Shown piece after piece: positions 1-11,836 of a stretch of DNA of 64,000 nt. The notes under the pieces were generated by a model. It did no database searches. It saw nothing but the letters and a program-made list of their open reading frames with translations, and was not told the origin of the DNA. A program made the position numbers and the translations under genes. The stretch covers positions 5,847,001 to 5,911,000 of the forward strand of contig JANJXV010000030.1 in NCBI GenBank assembly GCA_024803745.1, read 5' to 3'. This stretch comes from Megascapheus bottae (lineage: Eukaryota > Chordata > Mammalia > Rodentia > Geomyidae). Positions within the stretch are counted from its first letter, which is position 1. Each line of letters starts with the position of its first letter.

Positions 1-865
1 ATGCCAGTCTGTTTAAAGCAAGGTGGTTTCCTCCCGTATCAGCTGGAAGTGGGGAGGATAAAGTAGGAAAAGGAAGGAAGACCACTGGTTTATAATCATT
101 CATAGGCTGGGTAGTGTATTTAATGTCTGACACTTAGATCACATAGGAATCAGGTGTGAACATATTCTCTCTGACTGCCTGGCTGTGAACATGGCTATTA
201 AATGAACTCTTTTTGGAAACAAGCAAAAAAAAAACAAACAAAACATAATGTACCCACTACCTGATTAATGTAACTTTAAGCCTCTGTACATTATCCCAAC
301 AATAAAATAAAATTTAAAAAAAAAACAGCCTCAGGCAGTATATGGGCCTAGAAGTTGCAACTTTTATACAGAAAGAGCCACATCAGGAAAATTCTTCAAA
401 TGATATGGACATATCAAAGGGAGCTCCGTGCCAAGAATTTCCCAGTTGACTCCACTGTTGAAGATGGAGACATGCCCACTGAGATTGTTGGATCCAAAAG
501 TCAGTCATCTAGAGCCTTGACACCTTGAGGAAGGAAAATGTCTATTACCTTTTAAACAATCAGTTACTGATACCACTTCCCTGCTACCTTGGTACAGGCT
601 TTGTTTCATTGATTACATTTTTCTTAAAAAGCTCTATAAGCAATTCCCCAGTAGAGATGGAATGACAAGTGAGACAAATAGTAACGGGGGAAAAATCTGG
701 CTCAAAGCATCTATTTATAACTATTAAATAATGATACCAGCCTTAACTTGAAAAAAAGTTAAGGACTTGGAACTCAGAATTTGTTTTATAATAATCACTA
801 GAAGAGATATTTATTCCAGCAAAATTGTGTAAGGTGTAGACTACCTCTAGTATTGTACAATTAAC
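1..865. other. Intergenic, no gene seen
   Basis: AT-rich sequence with a possible old L1 tail at 200-330. No exon-like or conserved coding segment. Confidence 0.6.
200..330 (+). mobile_element. Possible old L1-like 3' tail
   Basis: A-rich sequence with CATAATGTACCC, ATTAATGTAACTT and AACAATAAAATAAAA resembles the end of an older L1 subfamily, but the match is loose. Confidence 0.3.
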
Positions 866-879
866 AAATGCATTCTTCT

Positions 880-2142
880 TTTCTTAATAAGGACCCAACA
901 AATCAGAGAAAGTCTGGGTAAGTGGGATTGCATTAAACTGCAGAACTTCTGTATGGCGAAGGACATAGCTAACAAACTAAGTAGAAAGCCTACAGAGTGG
1001 GAGATCTTCACTAACCATGCAACAGACAAAGGCCTCATATCTAACATATAGCAACAGCTCAAAAAATTGAATCACTCCAAAACTAATCGCCAAAGAAACA
1101 ACCATCCCATTAAAAGATGGGCTAAAGACTTAAAGAGAGTCTTCTCTGAAAAAGAAATAATAATGGCCTATAGACACATGAAGAAATGCTCAACATCTCT
1201 GGCCATAAAAGAAATGCAAATCAAAACAATTCTAAGATTCCACCTCACTCCAGTTAGAATGGCCAGGATCAAAAAAACTAACAACCACAGATGCTGGCAG
1301 GGATGTGGCCAGGAGGGATCACTACTATACTGTTGGTGGGAGTGCAAACTCCTTCAACCACTGTGGAAAGCAGTATTGCAGTTCCTCAAAAGACTAAACA
1401 TAGAGTTCCCCTATGACCAGCAATTCCACTACTTGGCATTTGCCCAATCGTCCAGAAACAAGGACATACTAAATCCACTAGCACAACAATGTTCATTGCA
1501 GCACTATTTACCATAGCAAAGATATGGAACCAACCTAGATGTCCCTCAGTTGATGAGTGGATCAACAAGATGTGGTATTTATACACAATGGAATGCTATG
1601 CTGCTGTCAGAAAGAACGACATAGCCCCATTTGTTAGGAAATGGAAAGACTTAGAAAAAAATCATATTAAGTGAAGTAAGCCAGACTCAAAGGAACATAG
1701 GCTCAATGGTTTCCCTCATTTGTCATAATCAGTGGAAACCTCGGGCTCTCCTAGCAGAGATTTACAATAGAGCAAAATCTAGATACATAAGGCCATATAG
1801 TATGATGCTAAATGTAAGGACCTCCAGGATATAGAAAAAAGCCATATAATGAGTAATTGTAGTCCTTAATGTGCTGTGTTTTCTCTCATCTCTTTTGCTT
1901 TCCCTTGGTTTTCTCATATTGTTACAGTATTTTACCTTGTTATCTGATATATTGTATATATGCGTATTTGGTTATTTGAAATCAGATAGGGAAGGGGGAA
2001 ACAAGACGAGGGGTGGGGATGGGGGGAGGGAAATAGGGACCAAGACAGGAGAAAGGGTATCAATGTGAAGTAATGTACTTTCTATCTGGTGAACATAATG
2101 TAACCCTTCTATTAATTACAATAAAAAATATATGAAAAAAAG
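880..2142 (+). mobile_element. 5'-truncated L1 (copy 1), ORF2 C-terminal end and 3' UTR
   Basis: About 1.26 kb of L1. The ORF2 tail is recognisable in fragments (NHSKTNRQRNNHPIKRWAKD at 1067; [52 protein letters not shown]), broken by frameshifts. The 3' UTR holds a purine-rich GGGGATGGGGGGAGGG stretch and ends ATTACAATAAAAAATA. A 14-base target duplication with one mismatch flanks it (866-879 and 2143-2156). Dead copy. Confidence 0.92.
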
Positions 2143-2156
2143 AAATTCATTCTTCT

Positions 2157-5100
2157 ACTGTGGGTGATTGATTGATATTAATGAAGGAGATAGGCTTTTT
2201 TCTTTAGAAGGAGAGAGGCAATGAAACCATCTACATGCAAAAAAAAAGTTTAGCATATTTTAAAAATGCAAATAGCCTTGATTTCATTATGTTGGTTTTA
2301 CTGTCTTCTAGTAATCAGCAAGTGCATTAAGGAAATTTATTGAATGTAACTTTTAAAAAGCCTCGCTGAACACCAGCCAGGGGCATCTGCCCACTGCAGA
2401 CTTGGCTTCTTTGAGAGAATTGTGAACTGGCAGACGTAGCACATGTCAGTGTCAGTGTCCCACTGTGGTCTTGAACAGAAACATTCAACGCCACTGGACC
2501 CAGGCACAAAACTTGACTCATTTGATTTCCTTCTCACCCAAAGAAAATCCTGTGTACAACATCAACCTGCTCAGACAGACGTTCTTAGCTCTGTGTCAAG
2601 GGCTCACTTGTGGAAGAAACTACCTGGTTAGCACAAGGGAATGATATGGCGGCTGACTTCCCCCTGTTTTGTAACCCATTGAAATGCACGGATCTTTGAA
2701 ATGAAAAGGATCACTGAGACCCCAACATTTGCATGCTGATCAAAGAATACCGCTTAGAAGAAATGGCCTTGACATAGTCACAGGGTTAGGATATGAAAGA
2801 CAGGGAGGGAGGGAGAGGGTGAGTTCCAAGAGCACAAGCATGAAGTCCAATCCTCTGCTCAGGGAGTGTTTTAGGCAGCAGCCAGCCAGTAGGAATAACA
2901 CACAGCTGACAGCAGGACTGGGAGCACATGAGGCCTGGGTAAAGGGGTCAAATTGAGTCCCCTACACAAGAGCTTCAGAAATCTTACAGACGACCAGAAA
3001 GAAGGTGATGTGATGTGATATGAACGATACTGAAGAACAGACAGATTCAAATTCTGAATGGAACTTTACAAACAAGACCTCTCATTTCAAAACAAATGCT
3101 TCGTTTTCCGTTAAACAAAAATAGAACTCCTGCAGAATGATGGACAGAGTGACAAGGATCAAGATACAGGATACTCATAAACTGACATGCTGAGTTCAAA
3201 GCCCCTTGAACCAGTACTTAAAGATAACTTTTTTGTTTAGAAAAAAAAATAGAGAACTCTTGGTTGGGCAGATAGCTGTGGAAATGGCACAGGATAACAG
3301 AAAATACTACTGAAGACATCATACAAGTATCCTAAAGTGGCCATTTGAATAGAAAGCAATTAGAAAGACTACCTACAAGGATTGGTTATCGTAAAGGAAG
3401 AGTCTATGTTTGAGAAGAGAAAGATTTAATGCAGTGCTGAATTTGATACTGTTTGTGCACATGGTAGCCAAAGTTCACACCCCTCATTGGATCTCAGATC
3501 TGTAGACAGTGAAACATGGAGGTTGTTTCTATGTTCCTGGGTAGAACCATGAATTCTGCAAGTTCCCACACCCACCTTCCTGGTGAAGAGTCAAACAGAT
3601 CCTCTCCAACCCAGGGGCCTTTTCATATAACACATTCCCCCTCTGCACCAACTTCACAGACCATTAAGCTCCTTTCACACCATGTTGGGAAATGGGAAAA
3701 CAAGAAAATGGCCACGGGTTTTTTGTGGTCTCTTGTAACCTAATCTTGCATAGGAGTGGCTTTGCATGTAGGTGGCTTTCATGTTAAATCAACCTAGGTC
3801 TCCAATATGGAGGGTAAACTTGGTCTGGCTGGAAGTTGAGAAGTTGAAATATATAAATAAATCCATAGCCAACAGGTTCTAAAAACAAGGCAAGAAATTA
3901 GATCTAGCAGTTCTGAAGTGTGTAGGTGGGTGTGAGCTTTGGCACTGCAAACACCGAAAAGTAGGAAAAAGAAGTGATCTGACCACGTGTCTATATGAAC
4001 TTAGAAGTGAAGTGTTGGGGAGCCTGGTATATTTGTATATACCTGTAATCCCAGCAAATAAATAGTTTGAGTCCCATCTAGTAAACAACATGAAATTGTG
4101 TGTTTGCATGTATGTGTGTGTTTATGTGTGGGGCTGGTACAAGGCTTGTACCAGAAAGGCAGAGAGAAACATAGAAAGAGAGAAGGTAGTATACTATATT
4201 CCTCAAGGTAAGACAAATCCCCTTAAAATTCCTTTCAGCTTTTTCTAAATTATTTCTCCTTAATATTACATTATCTCTGAGTGCAGTGTTTTATTTGGGG
4301 AACAGATGATAAGAAAAATTTCGAGTAAAGAGTCAAAAAATATAAAATTCTCATTGATAGCAGAAAACCAAATTACCACTTGGTAGACAGATAAGGAATA
4401 CAATGAGGGTTTAAATGGGGTTTGCTGAAATGAAAAATCCTATCATTTTATAAGACTGTCAACTACTACATGATGACAGGGTGAGCGAATATTACTTTCT
4501 GTGGCATAGTTGAAAAATCTGGAAACAATAGACATGAGTTAAAGATGACCAGAATATTCAACTCCGCTGGCTTACTGGGCGAAATAGAAATAAACTGTCG
4601 AATAGAATGGCTAGTCTCTCTCTCATTCTTCATCACATCCATAGAAAAAGTACTCTTAAAATCTCTTGCTGGCAGGATGTAATCATGAAACTTTCAAGCC
4701 AAGGATATTTCGTTGTAGTGTACAAACAGCCATTGTCATGTGGAATTTCAGAAACACAGCCAGCAATTGAGTCACTGAAGTTGATCAGATGGCTAAAGCA
4801 AAGGCTTCTTTGGCACCACAGAACCTCGTAAGAAATTTGGTTAAATTAAGCTGTATTCCATCAGTGCTCTATATAGAGACGTGTTATTAAAAGATTTCCA
4901 TTTTCTAGACAGTTTGGGAAGTGTTATTTCTAGTGCCTCCCCTAACCTGTCCAAATGTTCTCTTGTTGGCCTTTTTGCACTCTTCTCTACCAAACTCTAT
5001 GCCAGAGGTTGGGTTATTAAAAAAATACCAATAAGATCTGTGTCCAGCCCTTGCGTAGCATTCAGGGTCACTGGAGGTGATGGAAATGGAAAGAGAATTG

Positions 5101-5824
5101 GATGCAGACCAGGGAAAGCCTCTGAAGGCCACCACTGAGCCAAGTTTTGGGACAAGTCCTGAAGGGACAGCAAGCATCACGAACAAATTATAAAATCTAT
5201 GGGGTGTCAGTGGGTGTGGCTGGCAAGACCCTGCCAGGAGTGCTTAAATTCAGGCTGGAAATTTGAGCAGGAGTCACATGGCTGAGTGAGCTCCAGTTAA
5301 TTATACTCTTGACTATCTCTCTGCTTTTTTATTGATTCTCCAACTCATTCATTATTGAGAGACAGTAAAAGCGAACACGCTCTTCAGATGATTAATTCAG
5401 GATTCTTTAGTTCTCAAGTGTAGAGTTTGGGAGTCATGAATGTCTTTGTCCCAAGGGAAGAAACAGACAGTGGTGGATGTGACTATGTATTGCTTAAGCC
5501 ACACCAGCCCATGTGGGCAGAAACTTCTGCCTCGAGTGAGCACATTTGCGAGCTGGCCATACCATGAGTAGGGTGGGTCTTTCTCTCGAGGATAATCTCT
5601 ACATTTGCTCTCTTTCACCATTAACTCATCAACTGTTTCAGGAACTTCCTGACGATCTCCACTGACATTTTAGTGTGGATGGTTGCACGGCTTTCCCCGT
5701 GCCTGGCTCTGTGCATGGACGACGAGAGCTGCACAAAGCAGGTGAGATAGCTATCTCAAGGGCATATTTACCTTCTAAATCTCACAGTCCAGGCTCAAGT
5801 TACCTGAACTTGGCAAGGAACAAG

Positions 5825-5825
<1 letters not shown>
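2157..5825. other. Intergenic, no gene seen
   Basis: Mostly unique AT-rich DNA. A short B1-like scrap (TATACCTGTAATCCCAGCAA) is at about 4030-4060. The open frames of 60-90 codons have no recognisable motifs. Confidence 0.6.

Positions 5826-5884
<59 letters not shown>
5826..5884 (+). repeat. (TG)n microsatellite at a SINE tail
   Basis: About 29 TG units with no interruption. It abuts an antisense SINE starting at 5885, so it occupies the place of that element's 3' tail. Confidence 0.93.
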
Positions 5885-5886
<2 letters not shown>

Positions 5887-6005
5887 GTCCTGGAGCTTGA
5901 ACTTGGGGCTTGAACCTGAGCTCAAAGCCACAGGTCAACTTTGGGCATTTTGGTGGTTAATTGGAGATAAAGAGTCTCACTGACTTTATTGCCTAGGTAA
6001 GATTG
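5885..6005 (-). mobile_element. Truncated B1+ID composite SINE
   Basis: On + it reads TAGTCCTGGAGCTTGAACTT, GAACCTGAGCTCAAAGCCAC and TTTTGGTGGTTAATTGGAGA, AGAGTCTCACTGA. This is the reverse complement of the ID arm and middle of the composite seen at 60535-60747. The B1 head is missing. Confidence 0.75.
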
Positions 6006-6547
6006 AAGATGTGAGCACTGACACTTGGCAAGATGTCTTTATTTTTAATCTGTCAGACCCCTTATCCCGTTTAGACCATTAAAAAAAAACAGAAGCATGG
6101 AACAACTTCTGTGAAATGCCTGTCACACTGTGTCAGGTAAATGCTCTGAAGCCTCTGGAAGGCAGAACACATGCATGTAATACCCGTAACTAACAAACCA
6201 CAACTGCCCTACCTCTTTGCTTTAGATTCAAGAGCAATTCATTCTAGATCTATAACTTGCACTTCCTTTCAAATTTGCAATCTTCAGAAACAAAAGGGAA
6301 ACCTAAAACTCTTTATTGCGTTATGAATAGGTCTCTTAAACATGTTTTTCCAAACCTTATGAGAAATAAAGGAAGGTAAATCCATGTTTACCGGATGCTT
6401 TCGCTTTCTGAGAACTCTTAAATGAAATACCTGAGGTCTCCAGAAATGATAAACCAGAAAGTGTCTTTGAGCTTTGCTAATAGTCAATTAAATAACCAAT
6501 TCATTCTTTAAGCACACAGGAAGTTTCGACCTTAATTCTTTTCAATT

Positions 6548-6625
6548 ATTTTTCAGTGCGGGGGTCAAATCCAGGGCTTCCTACATGCTCAGCAAACACT
6601 CTACCACCATACTACAATCATGATG
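6548..6625 (-). mobile_element. ID-type SINE, antisense
   Basis: Reverse complement of an ID head: GGGTCAAATCCAGGGCTTCC, then CATGCTCAGCAAACACTCTA, matching the tRNA-like box A/B region in other copies here. Confidence 0.75.
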
Positions 6626-8758
6626 GGGGGCTGACATTATGATTGGGAGAAATCAGTGGCTGACATTCTAGGCTTGGATCGACCATCCACAGATGCAGAA
6701 CGCTGGTAGATAGATGTTAATATGCAATCCAGCAAAGGCAATAACATTGCATGTGTATTGTAGTTAAATAGAATGTTAGATAGGAAAGGTAAAGAAAACT
6801 GACCAAGAAAAAAAAAGATACCCTCAATTTTGAAAAGTAACTCTTGGTGTTTTTATATGGTGCTATCTATTACCTGAGATGTGTTCTGGGGTAATGAGAT
6901 TTTGCGTAGGTTCTAGAACTTGGATATCTGGGCAAAAAGACTTCCACAGTTTCAGGTGAAAGATACTAAAAGAACTGTGACTAATTCTTTATGACAGATT
7001 TCAGATTTTCACCTGGAAAGAAAAAGGAGGCTTTTAACAGCTACTGATGGAGCAAACATATTTACATTTAATCTTATATTTATATAAAAATTAACTCCAA
7101 TGAGACTGTAGAGCAAGACATCTAAAAGTTGAAATAGATTTAAGGCAAAAAAAAACCCTTAATACCATCATCTTTGGTGTAAGAAAAATAAAGACTGGCC
7201 TATTTTATAACCAACTGAACTACAAAATTAGGAATAAAAATTTATCTTAAAGGTCACCAACAAATTCACAGTTGAAGCTAGTAGGACTCTTCTGGAAGTT
7301 TTTTGAATGTGTACAAAATGTAAGTGATAAAGAATTGTATATGGCAGGCAAATAGATCACTTAACAACGACTCGAAGTTGCTTAATTCTCAACAATCTTT
7401 CAGGTTGCGTAGAGAGCCACATCTGATAACAGGCACAACAAAATTGCTAGGCCATCATATTTAAAAATATGGAGAACAAGAGGCAACATGGATCAGAAGA
7501 TATGTAGAGATGAATCAAGGGTGAAAGTTAATAAAAGACCGAACATAACTGGAGAACCTTTCAGAATAGCATGGATGTAAGGCTGAATGGTATGGCTCAC
7601 ATGTGTAATTCCAGTTACAAAGGAGGTATTTAATAACCAATGCTGTCACATTTAACAAGAAGCACTACAAACGTAACATGCCGGGAAAACATCCTGTCAA
7701 CTTATAGTAAGAGGTTTTTAAACTATTCTTAGGGAAATGGGAATAAAAATTAGCACTGAAATCTTTGCATTTGTGTAACATGATGTATGGTGCAATTACC
7801 CCCCAAAAAAGAAGAAAAACCTTAAAACTTGAGTTTTTAATTTTCCAATAGGCAGGTCCTGTGGGAACATTCAATTCAAGATGTCAGAACAGGCATAGCA
7901 GCAAAGCCAGGTTGTTTGTTTGTAAATAAAGCCTCCAAAAAGAGGTGCTATTCCCTTTCACACTGAATTGGTTATGGGTAGATCCACTGTACACAATTCT
8001 GGGTGTCCTTTCTGTGAAAAAATGAGAACAAAGCTTGACAGCTTGGTATTCTCATCCACCCTATCCACATAGCAAAACTGGTATCTGGAAAAGTTATTTG
8101 TTTCAGCAGTGTCAACTCCATAAACCAATTCTTCCAACTCACCAGAATGGGCAGACATGGATTTCCTTCTGAAATCAATAAGAGACTCCAATTCAGATCG
8201 CCTACATATCACAGGTAAAAGTAAGAAAGCATCTCAGAAAGTAACTTTGGGGTTCGTTGATATGCCACCTATACATGCAATCCAAGACAAACCAGAAACA
8301 ACACACAAAACTAACCCTTTCCTCTACACAGCCATGCTGAGGAGAACTGACAACATGCTCACAGGAGAACATGAGCTCATGCCATCAAAAGGCCTGGAAA
8401 ATGAGGTTCTAAGCCACTCTCCACCAACCCAGAGTCACACGCTAGCATTCATATGTGGTCAGCTCAGTGCTTTTCTGAGAGAAAAAAAAAAGGCCAATTA
8501 TTATGTCCCAATCCAGAAAGAGTTCAGAAAGGCAGTTAGTTCTGAGTCACGATTGTATTCTGTCTCCCGGGATAACTACCATCCTGCTTCATTGCTTCTC
8601 ATATCTATCCCAGAAGTCAATGGGAAGCAGAATTCAGGAACTTTCTTTCATCATTGAAAGCACTGTTAGAAGTTTTACACGGGTAGCTTTGTTTTGTTTA
8701 TTTGTATATACTGTATGTGTCTCATGCATAATGCTGAGTGAATGACTAGATGAATAAA

Positions 8759-8800
8759 TGTATGCATGAATGAATGAATGAATGAGTGAATGAATGACAT
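8759..8800 (+). repeat. (GAAT)n tetranucleotide repeat
   Basis: Imperfect run of GAAT/GAGT units (ATGAATGAATGAATGAATGA). Confidence 0.85.
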
Positions 8801-9308
8801 AGGAACACATTCATTTACCAGAATTCATGGCTATTTGGAGGATTTGAAAGGTTTCTCACCAGTGAGAGGCAATTATCTGGATGTTCTATTTTCTCTACTC
8901 TATTCCATTATCTGCCATGAACAAACCTAACCTGGATGTGAAATTGTCAAGAGACTCCCCAGAGATTGTAGTCTTGATATGCAGCCAATAAAGGTTCATC
9001 TTAAACAAATCAAATTCTCCCTGCTTTCTACAGCCATGCAAGAAACCTGAGGAAAACCATGTCTGGAGATGGTGTATCTCAAACAGGCTTACCTCCGTTA
9101 ATTTTGGACTAAAGTCTTCCAAATTATTTTCTTTAAAAACAAAGATGCTATAGCAGATCACATAATAAATTCTATTGATGAAGAATACAGTTCTTGTTTC
9201 TTTTTTTCAGGGGTAAGTTTTAATTTAGTCTGCCTTTGTTCAAAGAGAATTGTAATCAAGGCAATTAATGTGAGAGGATTAACTAATAGATAGATATTAC
9301 ATCGCTCT

Positions 9309-9334
9309 GTATATGTATATATATATATATATAG
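9309..9334 (+). repeat. (TA)n microsatellite
   Basis: TATGTATATATATATATATA: short AT run in AT-rich DNA. Confidence 0.8.
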
Positions 9335-10358
9335 TCATCTCAAGGTACCATAAGATGCATTTCAGAGTCCTTCCTCGAAGTGAACAATTAGCGTATACAG
9401 ATATTTTTTGTGTATCAATACCCCAAATGGTATTTTATACAAGTAGTTTACAAGGCTGAATATTCAAACAGAAAGAATAAAAACCCCTTCATTGAGAACC
9501 TAGAGAATTACAGAATAGTCTCCTTTTCAAGAGAGCTCTTTTTATAAAGGAAAATTACACTCTTCATGTTGTCTCTTCCCTGCAATAATATCTGGCAGGT
9601 ATCTATCTTAATGTTCAGAGACTAAGCAGTATGCCATTCTTCCAACACCCTTGCTTTCTGTGTCTTTTTCACAGTTTGCTTTGGCTATCTAATTCCAGTG
9701 TGACTCACTCTGACACTGGATAAATCCTAGGCGTTTAGCCCTGCCACAATGAAAAGGTGACACACTGACTTCAACATGCCATGAGTATATGAGTCCACAC
9801 TTGAAATTTCACAAATAGCTGTACTTCATAGAACAGAAATCTTGGAAGCTATGTAACACAAGATCATGCTTCAACTGCATTTCTTAAACATTGCAGTCTG
9901 ATATAGGCAGGGAAAAATGTCTAGCATGAAAGTAAAATGTTAAACCATTCAGTATTTAACTATTTTACCACTCAAAAGTCCAGTGCTACACTAACCAAAG
10001 CTGACTTTTTGAGGTCCATTATATTTAGTCTTTCTTCTAAAATGGTTAACTGATAGAACACTTACAGTAAAATATTTCATTGTATAAGTGCCCTTAAATT
10101 AGAAATAGTGTTTTTATTGGTTATTGATTTTCAATAAATCATTTGATGTTTTTCAAGCAGATTTCCAAATTTTAATATGGTCTATGAACAGAAAATGTTG
10201 TCTGGATCTTCAATTTGATTTTATAATTCTAAATCCACAGTGTTATGTTATATAATTTTAATTTTTCTTTATAGGTTTAAGTAACTTTCTCAATAAGCAG
10301 AGAAAGTCCTGAATTAATTGGTCAAGAGTTAGAGAATTTTTTTAAGATAATAATACAT

Positions 10359-10550
10359 GGGGCTGGGAATGTGGCTCAGTGGTAGAGTGCATGCCTAGCA
10401 TGAACAAAGCCCTGGGTTCAATTCCTAAGCACCAAATAAACAGAAAAAGCCCAAAGTGCTATGGCCCATGGTAGAGTGCTAGGCTTGAGCAGAAAGACAC
10501 TCAAGACCCTGAGTTCAAGCCCCAGGACTGGTACCAAAAAAAAAAAAAAA
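10359..10550 (+). mobile_element. ID dimer SINE (IDL type), nearly full length
   Basis: Left unit begins GGGGCTGGGAATGTGGCTCA with tRNA-like boxes (GTGGCTCAGTGGTAGAGTGC, GGGTTCAATTC). A second related unit (GGTAGAGTGCTAGGCTTGAG ... GAGTTCAAGCCCCAGGACTG) and poly(A) follow. Target duplications AAGATAATAATACA / AAGATAACAACACA flank it. Confidence 0.9.
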
Positions 10551-11099
10551 GATAACAACACAGTCAACACAGTGAATAATAACCTAAAAGCATCCTAAAG
10601 GATGCCAAAAATTTGACAACACTAATCTTACTGAATTTAACAATGCATTTTATCCAACCCGAGTTGTTGTGGTCAAACACTTCTTCCTATGAGAGTTGTT
10701 CAGAGCATTAGGATTGTCCATTTGGGGTATCATGATAAAAATAAAATCTGTTTTTATTCCAGCTCTACTAGAATAGCAGATTTAGCTGCTCTATATGAAG
10801 GGAACTTTTTCTTTCAAACCTTCCCTCCTTTATTCAGGAGTCCACAAAATAAATTTTATATTTAGTTTGAACATTACAAATGATATCTTCCTAAGTCTAT
10901 GACAGTCATTCTTCATGGAACTTCTGTCCTTAGATATATCTTCCAAATGAATGGAAAAATATTGTATGTGTGTCCACACATGCATATATATTCATACTCA
11001 CATACAATATTTTGTTTGTTAATACCTAAATCTTCTCTTTCTCACAAGACTGAATGACACCTTCAAACTCCATAACAGAATTCTCACAAATGACTGCCT

Positions 11100-11327
11100 A
11101 GCTAGGTGCCAGTGGGCTCACACCACTAATCCTAGCTATTCCAGAGGCTGAGTTCTGAGGATTGCACTTCAAAGACAGTCTGGGCAGCAAAGTGAAATTC
11201 TTAACTCCAATCCATCAGAGCAAAAGCTGCAAGCGGAGCTGTCACCAGTGGTAGAGTCCTTGAGTAGAAGGAGCCCAGGAACAGAACCCAGGCCCAGATT
11301 TCAAGCCCCAGGACTAGCAAAAATAAA
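11100..11327 (+). mobile_element. B1+ID composite SINE
   Basis: A B1-like (7SL-derived) head, GTGGGCTCACACCACTAATC then CTAGCTATTCCAGAGGCTGA, joins an ID-like unit ending GATTTCAAGCCCCAGGACTA and an A-rich tail. Diverged copy. Confidence 0.8.
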
Positions 11328-11762
11328 ACATTCAAAAGGAAGAAAGAAAAGGGAACAAAGGAAAGACACTGAATAAGATAGTAGCTATATTCATTTTATA
11401 CTGGAAGAATCAGACACGGTCCATTAACCATTCCCATTATTTAAAGTACTTCGAAAAGGTCAGTTTTACACCAAATATTCCATAAGTAAACACTGAGTCT
11501 TAAATTTTGGGTATTTGTGGTAGATGAGAAGGCACTGAACAGGCGAAACAATAGTGTGTTGCCTGAGAGCTGGAGGGCCATCTGTACTGATTTATGACTC
11601 ACGTGGAGCAGGCTCAGAGTCCATCCATTCCTTTGCTGAGCTGTACTGAGGTCAGATGAGTTTACCCTGCAAGGCAAGTTCGGGGGAAATCTGGAAGCAA
11701 TGTCTTGCCATGGCTGGTAGTGTTGGATAGAATCTATTAAGAGATCTGAATTTTTCATGAGT

Positions 11763-11765
<3 letters not shown>

Positions 11766-11823
<58 letters not shown>

Positions 11824-11836
11824 CACACACACACAA
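11766..11836 (+). repeat. (CA)n microsatellite
   Basis: About 70 bases of CA with one AAC interruption at 11807. No SINE lies at either edge. Confidence 0.95.

Larger units (their letters stand above)
6626..10342. other. Intergenic, no gene seen
   Basis: Contains a 166-codon frame at 8157-8657 with no recognisable domain, the GAAT and TA repeats, and a B1-like scrap near 7590-7630. Otherwise unique AT-rich sequence. Confidence 0.6.

Noticed and set aside
1067..1674. 149- and 61-codon frames that look like a conserved protein
   Set aside because: These are broken pieces of L1 ORF2, repeated at 19755-20423, not host genes.
8157..8657. 166-codon open frame on +
   Set aside because: No recognisable domain, low-information composition, no promoter, splice or poly(A) context. 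Lengths like this occur by chance in tens of kilobases.
10359..10450. tRNA-like box A/box B sequence
   Set aside because: It belongs to an ID SINE head. The cloverleaf is not intact and poly(A) with target duplications follows, so it is not a tRNA gene.
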